Shown: piece after piece, positions 30,346-43,475 of the stretch
Numbering within the stretch: position 1 is the stretch's first letter
Layout of the letters: each line of letters opens with the position of its first letter
Assembly: GCA_023078555.1 (NCBI GenBank)
Contig: CM041196.1
Span: 4,909,658-4,973,657, forward strand
Source: Ulva prolifera
Taxonomy: Eukaryota; Chlorophyta; Ulvophyceae; Ulvales; Ulvaceae
DNA: 64,000 nucleotides
Direction: 5' to 3'
Made by a program: the position numbers and the translations under genes
Notes under the pieces: generated by a model
Seen by the model: only the letters and a program-made list of their open reading frames with translations
Databases searched by the model: none
What the model was told of the DNA's origin: nothing

Positions 30346-32995
30346 TGGCTGGCTGACACTGACAATCTGTGACAGTTTCCAGCTGGTACCCTGCTTCAAG
30401 CGCTATTCTATGCATGTCACGGGCGCAGTTGTTCGACGCGACATGAGCATCTGTCCCACGGCCTTGTTGAACAGGCCGACAACCACCATCAAGCTACTAA
30501 CAGAGAAAGGACTTGAGCGTGCTGTCACGACCAGGGGTGTTCTCCAGGTGTGAGGCCACGGCGGTGCACGCAGCGGGCACCCAGCGGCGACGCAGTACAG
30601 GCAGCGCCTGTATCTCGGGATATGCGAGATGGCGTAGAATTTCGATCAGGGCGCCTTTGATGCTTGTCCATTCATCTGTCATCTGCGAAGTGTATAGCTG
30701 CATTGTGTGTTGGCGGTGTATTGTGCAGAAAATTGCACGTTATGCTTGGGCCCGTGAACCTGGGGCAGTACTGGCGCTATCCCGCTTGCACCCTCTCGGC
30801 CATGGCGCGTTTACATGGGAAGCTTGCATAAATATTATTGTATTGAACGTCGATGCTGGTGACCACAGGGCACAACGGCCCGATTTGCGCCCGCTGTGAC
30901 AGCATCTGTCATGCCTCGGTGTGCGCATGCTGACAGTCACCCGACTAGCTGCAGCCCCCCAAAACTGGACCGCTTGCGGCTGCGAGCGCCAGCCATTAAA
31001 ATATTGAACGGGGAAGTGTTATACGTTGCTGGTTTCTTGGATCATGGCATAAACGGTGTCTTCCTCATGCAACAAAGCCTGATCAGCGCTGTCCTCGTCA
31101 ATCGTACGCTGTGTACGCTGTATGATCACTGATAGAAGCTGTTACGAAATCTCTAGTCTAAAAAGACACACTACAGGAAACATCTGAACTTGTGCAAGCA
31201 GCTTGGTGCGGATGCCTCTGTTCAAGCCACGGCAACGTTCCGTCAGGTTGACAGCTTAGCATATGGTTGTTCGCGGAGGCGCGTGTATGGACGATGACCG
31301 TCGCTCTGTTGCGTTGCAGTACACAAAGAGGTGGATCACCATATGCGCAAGGTTTCTGTGTGGCACAAGGGCGTGACACGGATCACGTTTACTCCTGCCT
31401 CAGGGCTTTTCGAATTTCCGCGAAACAGGGGCCCGATCGTGGTGTGCTCCCATTAGCGTACCTTTCTCATGATGTATGCATGTCTGCTGAAAGGCAAGGC
31501 AAAGTGCTGATTGCTTGCCAGAACATCATCAGATAGCACGGAAGCAGTGTGCCATTGTAATGCTCTTACCGAGTTTAGGAGTATGTGCGCAGGCGACGGC
31601 AGGCACAAGCGGACGGGGTCATGTCAGCGACTGAAAGTCCTAACTACTCTAAATCTATGCTCAGGACAGGGATAGTGGATGAGGAATTGCCACAGCGCGA
31701 ATGGCCGAGTGCGTACTGCCTGTTAGTCAAGTTTGACACATCCACGGAACAGATAAAGAAATGCCATCGCCCGAAGTGCAAATGTCGCAGTGCATGGATG
31801 ATCTTGCACTTCTTTACAAACATACAAGTCGATTCGGTGTTCAGCCGTGTAGCCATTGCGACACTTCCACGCAGGAGTAAAGGAGCAGTGCAGTCAAAAA
31901 AATCGGCATTGTTGTAGTGCTTGTACACGCTGCTGTGTGTTGCCACATGTCACATCATGATTCTTTCGTATAGCCTGCATGATTTCACCGATACGTGACA
32001 CTGTGGACCAGGTCCGTGCTGTTTTGAGCATGTGGTTGCGTAGCTTGTCCACTGACGTCGGATTAATGTGCAGCGTCTCTGTGTGGCTGCTGCCAGTATG
32101 ATCATCCATACAATCGGAGGCATTCAACATGGGCTGCGTTTTTCTACGTGTTCCTGTGCCCTGCCCTGGCACTGGGCGACAACGAAGCCATGCTGCAAGA
32201 ATTGTCCAGCGAACGCGATGGCCTTCTCGGACCCAAGTGCTGTCCAGGGAGATGTTCACAAAGACAGTCACCAGAAGCTGCGTGTGCAACAATGTCATTC
32301 TGCGCGTGCTGCTCCATCGCTACATGTGCATGGCCTCTGGTATGCGCATTGACTGCGACACAGAGGACCCATGTCAAAAAAGATTTCCGCGTCACAGAGG
32401 CAGAAGACGGCATCTTTCAGAGCGTCTGCAAGGCAGCCTTCTGCATGCCCTGTTCTCTGCTGCAAGTCCACATGCTGCTGGACGAGTGCAAACATGAGCT
32501 GTGCGCCCTTGCCCCTTCTGCCCTTTCTACAACCTCAGCTAGCAGAGCAAGATTCGTCTGTTCTATTCTAGAAGATCTGATTGCAATATTGTAATGCTTG
32601 CTGATCCGCATGCCGCGCGATTGCAATTGTCTGGGACAAAGAACCGCACTAGCAAATTCCTGCTCGCTGTTCCATGACATGGCTGCTGCCTGTGGCATGT
32701 CAGGCTGCTTCTCTCTTGACCGTGAATTTCAAACATATGTCACCATTGTGATACCTGTTCTTGGCCGTGCACCGCATGGACCCCTTTCGATTCTGCCGTG
32801 CGCATTACTCAGCAGTCGGCACAACCACACAATCCCACACTGCAGTGCTCTCATCTGTCCAGCATCTTTGCTGCAGCCCTGCTATCAAGCATGTAGCACT
32901 CAGCCACATCCCTCCATTTGGAAACTCCTGTTGGACCAGAGTGGCTGCACCGGTGGAGTGGGGCTTGGACGTCCAACGTAGCCGACGCGTGCAGG
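30346..32995. other. Unresolved region with minus-strand coding-like stretches
   Basis: No recognised domain. Minus-strand stretches look exon-like at 30680-30510 (DEWTSIKGALIEILRHLAYP, EIQALPVLRRRWVPAACTAV), at about 32060-31930 (VDKLRNHMLKTARTWSTV) and at 32495-32350 (MFALVQQHVDLQQRTGHAEG, LADALKDAVFCLCDAEIFF). They may be parts of one minus-strand gene. Plus-strand frames over the same DNA are also open, so strand assignment is not secure. Confidence 0.3.
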
Positions 32996-35900
32996 ATGTT
33001 TTCACGCAGCTGGGCCGCTAACTCCTCGCCGTTCGCTAGCCGCCACATCTACACACCTCCGGGGGAGGAGTCGTCTCGCATTGCGTCCGGAGTGGTTGCG
33101 CGAGGCGACGACGCGTCCCCAGCTGCCTCTCCGCGCTCCATCTACTCCGCCTCCTCCGGTGCCCACACCCCGCCCTCGCGCGTCCGATCGCGCTCCTCTG
33201 AAGGCTCCAATGGTGACATCTACCTCACAGCGCCCAGCGTGCAAAGCATGAGCCAAGCTTCCCCCGGCGCAGCATCCCCTCTATGCACTACAACTCCCAA
33301 AGCCAGTGGCGCGGTGGCGGCGTCTCAGTTCACGCCACCTCGACTCCCCAGTGGAGCTGCTGCAGCGTGTGACTCTCAAGCAGCTGCTGTGGCGGGCACC
33401 CCCAGCACAGGCTCCTGGGGTCTGGGGTGGCTAGGAGATGGCATCATGGGCAGGGGGGCACATGCAGCTCAGGGCGCTCCGGCCTCGCCGGGCGTGGAGC
33501 CGCGGCGGCCGCTGGTGGAAGAGCTCCGAAACCGCGCGGCCCCGGAGGATCCGGCGGCGCTGGCGCATGGGGGGCAGAAGGGGACCCGCGCCCTCCGCCG
33601 CGGAACTGCCGTGGAGCTGTCTACAGCGGAGAACAGCTTCGCCGCGCAAGCCACGTCTGCGCACCAGAGCGTGTTTCGGATGGTCCCGGCGGCGCAGGCG
33701 CATGGATTCCACACCGCTGCTGCGCCAACCATGGGCGGGATGGCGAGCCTGGATGCCGACACGGCGATGGAGGCGGATGTGCCGCGAACAGTGTGGACGG
33801 CGGCCGCCGCAGCGAAGGACATATCTTCGTCGGCCGGGACATCAGCGGATGACCTGGCGCGGCTCCCCCCTGCCGCCAACGCCCATGCTTCCGCTAGCCC
33901 GCGGCCCTTTCGCGAAGGCGAGCTGCAGCTGGCAAGATTTCACTCGCATGGCAGCTCGGTGTCGTCCCCGAGCGGGCGGCCGCCGCGCTCGCCGTCCGCG
34001 TCGCTGCGGCCGTCCGCGGCGTATGGGTCCGCCGCGGCCCCCGGCGCGTGCCTCAGCCTGCCACACACGGACTCACAGCCGCTCGGTCTTGGCAACGTGG
34101 CGCTCGCGCGGCCGCCCTCGTGCGACGCCGTGCCAATGTCGCCGTCGCCGGGGCCGTACGCGACGATTGCGCGGTGCCAGTCGCAGCCAACGCGGACGGC
34201 GTCGGACCAGGAGCGCGTGGAAGAGGGCTCGCGCACACGGCGGGCGATGTGGCGGCACGGGAGCTTGTCACCGGCAGCAGCGCCCGCGTCGCCGTCGACG
34301 ACGGCCGCACAGTTCTACCGCAAGAGCAGCGGCCTGCGCAGCGGCCGGAGCAGCGACTCTGGCACACCGGTGAGCCCGCCGGCGATGCCGCCGATGCAGA
34401 GCTCGGCGGCGGCGCTGCTGGTGAGCGAGGCGATGGCGGCTGCGGCGGCGGCGCCACGTGCGGGTTATGACAATGTGGCCACGCAGCAGCGGCTGCTTGA
34501 GTGCGCAGAATCGATCCACGCGCAGGCGTCACTGCAGGCGGCCGGCACAGCTGTGTACCCTGGCACACGGGTACGCCTGGCTGACACATACTTCCCCTGT
34601 TGATTTGTTCCTACGCCGTCGTTGCTTTGTAGATTATTGTGAAGCGGTTAAACTAGAGTGGAGAACGTTCTTTCTTCTCTTCAAGCAGCATTGGATTTAT
34701 GTCAATGGCCCGTCCGGGTGGTGGGCCAATGCAGGCCCCGCGGATTGCTCATCCCCACTGTGTGGGCCTTGATGTTGTCACTGGCGAGCGTCTCTCTGAC
34801 GGCAGGCGGTGTCTGCATACAGGTCGAGGCAGTGTCAGAGACGGTGGACGATGGCGAGTACGAGAGCGACTCGCCGCACACCACGACCTCCAGCCTCAGC
34901 AGCATCGACTCGACCTGCAGCAGCCGCGGCTCCACGGTGCAGGTCGGCAACGCGCTGTCATCGCTGCTCAGCCAGGCTGGACCTGCACCCGGCGGGCAGT
35001 TCAGCTCGTTCGGCAACCCGCTCGCTGAGACCGCTGCCGTGGAGGCCGGGGGAACGACCGCCGTGGCGCCAACGTCGACGTCCATCTGGCCAAGCGGCTC
35101 GAGCATAATGGACACAGTCGGCGACATACCAGCTCCGAGGCTTGGGGGGGCCGCCTTGCGTCCGGGCGGCGTGGCTGGGGGCATGGGGTGGGAGCCACAT
35201 GGGGCGGTGGAGGACTCTGGGATTGTGCACCAGGAGAGTGACGGCGCGTGGCGCGTACAGTGGCGGCCGTTGTCCGGCCCAGCCGCGGCGCATGTGCCGA
35301 AGCCGGTGGCCCCCACGCGCCCACACGCGCCGCTGCCTGGGCAGCAGCCTCCGCAGCCACAGCTGAAGCCACTGCCCTGCGTGGAGCGACCTGCGCAGTG
35401 TGCTCCCACCTCAAACCGGTAGCTGCTCTGCTGCATGTCAGGCGGCATGCTGTGTGTGAGTCTGGATAGTTATCCGTCCGCTGGTCAATGTCTCCCATTC
35501 ATTGACAGTCCCACAGAGTCAGAAATGGTGTCAGCTGTGATGGAGGTTGTATGCTTTGATCAATATTGAGTAGCATAGCCAATGCATGACTCATGGTGGT
35601 CCAGTAGAGGCGCCTGACTAAGGTGATTATGCTCATTAGTATGCATCAGTGCAGCTGCGATCAGGATAGAAACACCAACAGTCTGCAGTTGAGCTAGATT
35701 AAGGAATCTACTGGGCCTCTCATGCACTTGCATTCAGTCAGTCCTGTGGGCGCCTCACAGGGCTAGATTGCCTGTTAAACGATGGCTTTGGCACTCCCAA
35801 GTCCAAATGCTGGGCTGTGTGCAGTAGCCCGTTGGTTGTTTGTACGGACTGAGTCCGTTGTTGCACGAGCATCTCACATTTCTGAGCCCCAGCGCTCCAT

Positions 35901-36951
35901 GGATTGCCACAGATGTCCTGAATTTGAGTCTCTCCGCAGACGTCAGTGCAAAAAGTGTTGCAAATTTGTACCAGGCGCCAATACTCGAGAGCGATATGGG
36001 GCCGTATTGCTTGCATAGATGTTGGTGCACTGCAGACAGTCCCGCATGGCTGCCAGGCAAATTCACTCCATATCAGTCATACACGAGCTCAAAGATTACA
36101 CGTGTTATGAGGATATGGTAGTGTAGGTCAGGGACTCAGTGCTGCACGTGACTCTGAAAATAATACGAACCAATTCCAGCATGGCGATCGGCAGCATTAG
36201 GGCAACCTTACATAGGAGTTACGTTGTGAGTTGTCATATAGTCACAGGAACGCAGAACACCACAATGCTATTTTGTGCTGGCAATGATTGTCCTCCTTTA
36301 TTGCGCCAGTGTCTCCATATCAGTGCCTAGTCATCAGTGCCAAATCAGTGCCTAGTCATCAGTGTCTGGTGGAGTTTTATTTTTCCCTGTTTGCGTTGTC
36401 TCGGAGGCATGGCACAAGACCAATGCATAGGGCGACAAGAATGTTCAGACAGCTTGCTCGCCTGATATGCTTCCGTTGCCAGTGTCCCATGCACACGCAC
36501 TCTGCCGGCATGTGACTGGTTGCCTCCACCATGATCGTGCTGGTGCTGTTCCCTGTGGTCAGGCAGGTACAGTCACCTGCGCCATGACCGTGCTGGTCCT
36601 AGCGATCCCCATGTTTGCCAACCATGCTTGCATCCTCTGTTATGTCCGTGGCGTTCCTCAGCTGCCAGGAGCCCGCACTCGCGACGCAACAGTAGCTTCG
36701 CAGGGTGGCGAATCGCGTTGCTCACCTAGCGACCGCCACACAGCGTGCGGCTGCGGTGCAGGGCGATGAAGAAGTGGGAGGACGCGATGCGGGAAAAGGG
36801 CGTGGTGGCGCCCCCCGCGAGCACAGCACAGCAGCTCACCGTCGCGCAGCTCATCGAGCTCAACAACGCGGCCGCCAGCTCCACGGGCCCCCGCAGCGCC
36901 GCGGATGGGGGGCCCCCCCATGACAGCTTCCTCAGCGACCTCAGCTTCTAG
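32996..36951 (+). CDS. Large low-complexity (Ser/Ala/Pro) protein, 786 aa, three exons
   Basis: Exons 32996-34570, 34823-35418 and 36762-36951 join in phase (1575, 596 and 190 nt; 787 codons including the stop). Donors are GTACGC and GTAGCT; acceptors are ATACAG and GTGCAG. The protein is mostly disordered and rich in SP/TP motifs (PPSRVRSRSSEG, PAASPRSIYSASSG), suggesting phosphorylation. Islands with helix character include RRPLVEELRNRAAPEDPAAL and YDNVATQQRLLECAESIHAQ. The C-terminus reads AMKKWEDAMREKG, QLTVAQLIELNNAAAS and DSFLSDLSF. No known domain is seen. An earlier in-frame ATG lies at 32918, and upstream exons are possible. The 1.3-kb second intron is long for this window. Confidence 0.55.
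36319..36364 (+). repeat. 25-bp tandem repeat inside the second intron
   Basis: ATCAGTGCCTAGTCATCAGT occurs at 36319 and again at 36344, an exact 25-bp shift. Confidence 0.8.
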
Positions 36952-37570
36952 AGCCCTGTCCTTCCTGCATGTAAAGTATGCCCTGTCGGCGTGATGCCTG
37001 GTGATCACGGCGCCCGTCCGTGCCGGTGATGGGCAGTCCTCGTGATGGGCAGTCCGACAACCAGCCTTGAGCGTCACTCTGGCAGGACCGGTGGGTGGCG
37101 TGCGGGCTCAGCGTCTGGATGTCGCACGCCCGCACAGTTGTACAACTGCACAGCCCAATCCCCGCGGTTATCACTGTCCGAATGGACAGTGTTTTGTAGT
37201 CATGCCTACATGCGTAAACCTTATCCGTCGCTGTTGTTGTGCGGCAGGCTGAAGCTACGACATTGCCTCATCGGGCGGCGGCTGGCGGATGTCTCGTTAA
37301 CACCGCGGCGTGCTGATGAAGTGAAAGTCGTGGAGACTGCTGACCAGTGTGTTTGACTCAAAGAATCAAATTACGGAATTCAGTGAAGAAGGTCCCCCCA
37401 GGACAGTACAGGGACCGCAGGCACTGCAGTGTCCATGAGGGCTGCTACAGCGCTGTGCATGGGACCGGGATGGGTTCACAATTGGCGGGGGCGTGGCGGC
37501 AGCCACATGTTGTCGCTCAGGCGAACATCAGCGATGCGGGCAGGTTCATGGGCGCTCCCGTGTCTCACCC

Positions 37571-37696
37571 GGTTCAGCACTGCCCCCACGGTGCATCATA
37601 TGGTGACGGCATCGTGTGGTGACAGGGGCGCCCGGTCTGGCACTGCCCCCGCGGTGCATCATATCGTGACGGCATCATGTGGTGACAGGGGCGCAT
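37571..37696 (+). repeat. 63-bp tandem duplication
   Basis: Two copies start at 37571 and 37634 and share CACTGCCCCC, GGTGCATCATAT and TGTGGTGACAGGGGCGC at the same spacing, with a few substitutions. Confidence 0.75.
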
Positions 37697-39412
37697 GTGC
37701 GCATGCCGCAGGTGCGGTCATGGCCAGATGCAGCTGCGTGTGTGCTTGCGCTGGTCTTTCAGCAGATATCGAGCAATAAAGTATGGTATGGATGGAAGTT
37801 CATAATTTTCACACGTTGTAACATGGTTTTCCTTCGTGGCGGATCGGGTGGCAAGAGTGCAAATTGCCAACAGAGTCCAGCACGATGCATTGGAGCACGC
37901 ACTGACCTTCCCCAGTATATATGAAATTTGTGGGACCACCTGCAAGGCTGGTGGCAAGCATACCTCCCTGCTTGAGGTCAGGGCTGGCTGTCGTGGGTCA
38001 TGGGTCAGTGGCAATTGCATTGGGTTGCTGCACCACAGTGAGTTGTGGGAGCGGATCATGCCACATCCAACGAGGACCAGACCTCCGCACGACATTCTTC
38101 CTAACAATGTTCCCCCTGGTATAGTGCAGGTGTGGCACGTGCAACATGTCTAGGCATCTGGGCCCTGAAGACATGTCCTTGTTGCCTGGCGCCCATGCAT
38201 GTCTCACTCGTGGTATGGCTGAATCACGCTGCTTGCTCACACTAAGTGCACGCATGCATGAAACTTGTTGCCGCAGGCCCTGTGTAGGACTAACATTATC
38301 GGGAAGGTCACTGAGTGAACAGTGGACTGGTGCTGGTAGCATTGAAGTCTCGGGGTTTTGATGTTCCGAACCTTTGAACCTGGAAAGGTGCACTCACTCC
38401 AAAGCCAGAGCCCGGGCGGTCGGTCAGGGAGTCCTTGTCCCCATGGCCAGTGCAGGTTGCGCCAGCCACGAGAATCGGAATGCGCCTCTCCTCCATTGGC
38501 ATGGTGTTCCGCTGCATACGTTGCCACTGTCGGAATCACACTGAAAATGTACATTGAACCACATGTGTGTACATGGGCTTGGCCCCGTACTCATGCCACT
38601 GGCAGCAGCCAGGCTGTGGCGCAGCTGCCATATGCATGAGCGAATGCACACAGAGCTTGCATCTGTGCAGCTGCTGTCTGCATTGCTTTAATTCTGGCAG
38701 GTACACTAAAAAAAAATATGTGCTGGGAGGCTGCAAGGGGACGGACCGACAGGAAAGATGCACTCGCTTCTGGTGAAGTTTGCTTGAGCTCCGGTGGACC
38801 CCGATGACTCTGCTCTGGTCACGACATTCTGGTGTTGCACACGGCAGGCCCACTGGCGTCGCAAGCTCCCCATGCACCACACAGTATGGCACGCACATCT
38901 TCATCTTCAGCCTAGTCAATATCTCAAAGCAATCTGATACAATTTTCAATTTCCTGGTTGTGCTGCGACATCATCGTGTGGCGATGTATGCAGGGTGTTT
39001 GTACATACCATGCATATGCGCATATGCATGAGTTCATGGCAACAGGATGCTCTGTGTCCAGGGGTGCTGCCATGTCATCTGCAGAATCTGAACATGCAAC
39101 CACGGCCACCAGGTCAGCTTTGTTTCGGTGCATGTGGGTGCTGGGGCTAATGTAAAGGCCCTAATGAACATGCACATATGTACAATTCTGCGTGATGCCA
39201 TGTCTCATTTCAACTCACATTGAATGCGGCGCGTTGCAGCCCAGGGCGAGGTTGCTGTGTCGACCGGGGAGCATCCCAAATTTTTAAAGAATGTGGCCAC
39301 CAGTGGGATGAGAAGGGTGGATCTCAGGATACAGCTTCGTCACGATCATCTTTCGTTCCGTCAAGGCATGGATGAGCCTGGCGCCTGAATGGCCGCTGCT
39401 GATATCACCTCT

Positions 39413-39436
39413 CCCCCCCCCCCCCCCCCCCCCCCC
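39413..39436 (+). repeat. Homopolymer C24
   Basis: Uninterrupted run of 24 cytosines. Confidence 0.9.
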
Positions 39437-41240
39437 TCGCAAATACATAGCCCCTAGACTATGATGCCGCATTTGCTAGCCCCTTGCAAGTCCCTAGGGC
39501 CCTCACGTCGTGCGCACAGTGCAGCTGTGGATTGGTGCTGCTCCGGAGAGCTGCCATATTCACTCATGAGTGCACATCATATCATCGGCCACATCATCCG
39601 CCACATCATCCGCCACATCATGATGCAGTGCAGCCAATATATGCATGTATCGCCAGACATGCTTAACAATTGTGAGGCCAGAGGCGGTCCCAGCATGCAT
39701 CCATGTACCTCTAACGAACACTGAGGCATGCACTGAAGCGTACAAGCAGAACATTCTTGCATGCTTTTGATCTGTGAAACAAGCACAAAACATTTCGCCT
39801 GAATCTTGTTTGCTACAACGGCGTAGCACAAGACCGAACATTTTATAAAATTTCCGGCCTTGTGCTATGTGCTATATATGCATGCACGTTCATGATATGG
39901 GGGGGCGGGGGAGCTCCTTCGAAGTGCTCGTGGACACTGTGCATGCTTGAGCTCTAACACGACCAAAATATCGTGGAGTTTCGTGCACATGTGGTACCAC
40001 ACGTGAGCCATCAGGTCGCGTGCGAACGCGCCGCCGAACGCAGCTGCGACGATACATGCGAGGCCTCGAGTGTACACGTGTTTGTATCTCGAGAGAGAGA
40101 GCAGGAGGCCGACGTCGTATGTGCGTATGTGCAACGTGGTGCTTCCGAATTCCCTGGGTGGATTACCAGAAGCTTTTGAAGAGGGGTCGGCTGCGTGCGC
40201 GCAAGGAGGAGCCGATCAATTCGCGAGGGAATATCTTGTTGGTCATATACACAAATATTGTTTCTGCTGAGGCCTGTTCACAAATAGGCTCTTCTGTGAC
40301 ACCTGCCAGAGAGACCGCCAGAGCTGTTTCGCACAGCCACATGGGCCGCGTACACAGGTGCACCTGCAGCGTGGGACCGTTCGTTAGGATCTTGAGCTCG
40401 AAATTGATCACGCGCGCGCGGCATGAGCATGCATCTCATCTACCGCGCATGCACATACAGCCATCGTCATGACAGTCGCAAAGGCGCGGATGCGCCACTG
40501 CAGACAGCTTGCTGCATACATGCCTATCGCACCAGCGAATGCCGAGACATCTGGGACAGAATACGTCGATGTCACTGCGCAAGCCGACGGCACGGTATAT
40601 ACGTATACCGTCACAGTGATGCGTACCGTGCCGCGTCAGCTGCACACATGGACCGACCCACACGTGCCACGCAGCCTGCAGCGCGATCCGCCTGCAATTC
40701 GGGCTCTGCCTCGTCCACTCGGTCCTCGCAACACATGTGTTATCATATGTGCAGCGACGCTTGCACGCCATGTATACGTCCCGTAAACATGCATGTGCCT
40801 GGCGGGAGCGCGCGCGCGGGACGGATATACTTCGAGACAAATCGAAGCAAGACGCGTCCGTCAGGTCGGGAGTTCGATGCTTGCCAGGTGACGCGGCGCC
40901 CCTCTGTGTATACCGCCGAACAACAGGCGCGCGTGATGGCGACGCTGCAACTGCCACGCGAGTGGAGCCAGCTCCCACGCCACGGGCCTGGGCTCGTTCT
41001 CGCAAGCCAAGATCTTGCTCGAGCGCCTCCGTCGCTGGTGCCCTCCGGGCAAGCAGGCACGACTCAAGCACGCCGGTACAGATCTTGGAAGAGTTAAAGG
41101 TCCACATGGGTGTGCTATCTATGAGATAGTGGGACTGCCCGGCCCCGGCATGCCTCGGCAGCTATCTCAGAGATAGCGCTCGTGCACCGTGCTGCGTGCG
41201 CGCGATAGCTATAGGGCCCCGGCTGTGGCTGCTGACGCTG

Positions 41241-41765
41241 CAATGGCGACGTCCATATGATTTTGTACAAAAGAGCGAACGCGAGAAGACAAATATCACA
41301 AAAGAATCTCATCCGAATCAACAGTCAAGTACCCGCGGCAATGGCGCCATCCATATGATGTCGCAACCGGCATGCATGCACCAGGTCCCTAACAGCACTG
41401 CGGAAGAGACTCGTTTGTTGTGTTCTCCCGTTCCCTCTTTTGCAACAGTTTTTTTTTGTGCTTTTCTATTCCCGTTTACTCATCTGAAACACACTTGTCC
41501 AACAGCACCGCGAGGGTCCGCCCGAGCTCGGGCCGAGCAGCTAGCGCTGTCATGCATATGCCACGTACAGCACTCTGATGGCAGCCGCAGAGTCATGTGG
41601 CGCTGCTGCAGTGTGGCCGTGTGGTTTACAAAAGAGTGAACGGGAGAAGACAAATATCACAAAAGAATCTCATCCGATCCGCAGTGTGGCCGTGTGTGTT
41701 GGCTGTTGAATCGGATGAGTCTAGACTCTTGTGTTTGTCTATTCCCGCTCACGCTTCTGAAACTC
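41241..41765. repeat. Cluster of related direct and inverted repeats (MITE-like)
   Basis: A ~52-bp motif (GACAAATATCACAAAAGAAT core) occurs in + orientation at 41265-41316 and 41626-41677, and in inverted, more diverged form at 41405-41444, 41461-41491 and 41711-41765. The second + copy and the last inverted copy can form a stem of about 45 bp. Short direct repeats flank the + copies: CAATGGCG..TCCATATGAT at 41241 and 41339, and GCAGTGTGGCCGTGTG at 41608 and 41681. Confidence 0.7.
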
Positions 41766-42864
41766 CAAGTGGCGAGATACCTGGCGGCGCCCGTTGTCCC
41801 ATGCATGGCCTGCAGCTGAGGCCACAAGTGAATCCCAGCGTGCGCAGTGGTATATGCGTGCTCTGGTCTGTGTGCCGTGCTGGTAGTTGATCATGAGCCA
41901 GTGTGGTTTCAACCCTGCGGCGCTGCCTGCCTCCGAGGGCTGACTGAGTCTCAGGCTCTCGCTTCAAAATTTGTCCTTGTGACACGCACACCCACGACAG
42001 CGCCCTGGCTTCGAGACTACGTCTAGAGCTGGGCATGGGCTCTGGTTGCGCCACCGAAAATGGCGTGTCGAAAAGCGGCCGGAGCGTTCGTTGCCGGAAA
42101 TGGTCAGGCGCGTCTTGGGAGATATTTGCAACTGGCAGGTTGCGGAAGGTAGCTGCACCGGCGCTAGTGCATGGCCTGCGGCTGAGGCTCTCTTGGAGGG
42201 GGGCACGCGCCGCAACGAACGGAACCCCAGGCGGTGGCGAGCATGCAGACAGCTGCGCTGCACTCCCGCAACCTCTGCAGAGTGCTAACCAGAACGAACT
42301 GCCAGATCACCACCGCCGGCGGGTCATCCACAGACCTCTCCCAGGCGCAAGTGGCGCCGGAAGCTGCTGCCCGGAAAGCGGCTGGCCACCGGAAAATCTG
42401 AGTAAACGGAAATGCTCAAGCATGTGCCAGTGCTGGAGATGCACTTTCTTGGCAGAATCTGTAGTTTGCACTACATGCCCTAGGACAGGTGTGCCACGTT
42501 GACAAAGGCACCGGGATGCTGATGCAATTGCATTGAATTAATTGAGCAACTCAGCTGAGCTGATGCAACGGATTCACCAAGCTGCGGAGGCACTGCCTGG
42601 AGAGCCCCCCCAGAACATGTTTGTCTCAGTCTGCTGGTAAGCATGTCCAGGACAACAGAGGCTGCTACTGCTGCTGCTGCTACAAACCGAGCCCCGTGAC
42701 TGCTGAACTGGAATCTGCTGTACAAACGGCGTACAAGTTCATGGAGCTCTACTGTATAGCTTGTCTACATTTTAATTATAAACAAGACCTAAAAAGGACA
42801 CACGTGCATGGCTACACCCGGCTCGCTGTCAAGAACGTGAAATCAGACTGTGGTGCCCCACTAA

Positions 42865-42890
42865 CCCCCCCCCCCCCCCCCCCCCCCCCC
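42865..42890 (+). repeat. Homopolymer C26
   Basis: Uninterrupted run of 26 cytosines. Confidence 0.9.
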
Positions 42891-43475
42891 GCCAACGCTG
42901 ACGGCCCCCCACCGCGACCCGGGCCGCCACGACCTCGTCCCAGGCCTGCCCATAACATTCTCACACCCGCGTCAGCGCGACTGGTGCCACCAACTCAAAC
43001 GCAATACAAAGTTCCCTGTGATTCATTACATTACCGCATCCCCCCCCCCTCCCCGTCTGCCTGGTTTGACAACCAGAGCGCGGCTCCGCTTACCAGAACA
43101 TTGCAGCTTGGCAGGCCCGCTGATTTATTTCCGCTTGGCAGCGGCCCGCCGGAGCACTGCAGCAGCACTCCGCTGCTGCACTGTCGTCGGTGCTGCATCG
43201 CACGAGTGAGCCCCGCCGGGCAAGCTGCTGGCGTGAATCGCCTCTGCGGCGGGTGCAGGCTTGCTGCTTTTACATTTGCAATTTCAAGCTGGCAGATTGT
43301 GATTGTGCATGTGCTGCAACCGGTGACGGCGGCGCACAAGCACCTGATGGCCCCCTCACAGTTGAACCCTGCAGCTCGATGTGGAGCACCTCAATGAGCA
43401 CTTGATTTGATGCAGGATTGTGGCTGGAGGTGAATCCCTCTGGTAGCTGTTGTGGTCTCGGCCATGCATGTGAGG

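Larger units (their letters stand above)
36952..43475. other. Gene-poor 6.5 kb
   Basis: I could not support any gene here on either strand. The region holds a 63-bp tandem duplication (37571 and 37634), a 12-bp CCACATCATCCG repeat (about 39587-39622), C24 and C26 runs, a dyad (GCTATCTCAGAGATAGC near 41160) and the inverted-repeat cluster at 41.24-41.77 kb. Confidence 0.4.

Noticed and set aside
40423-41107. Overlapping 224- and 223-codon ORFs on opposite strands
   Set aside because: Neither strand shows a domain, splice-consistent model or non-random composition.
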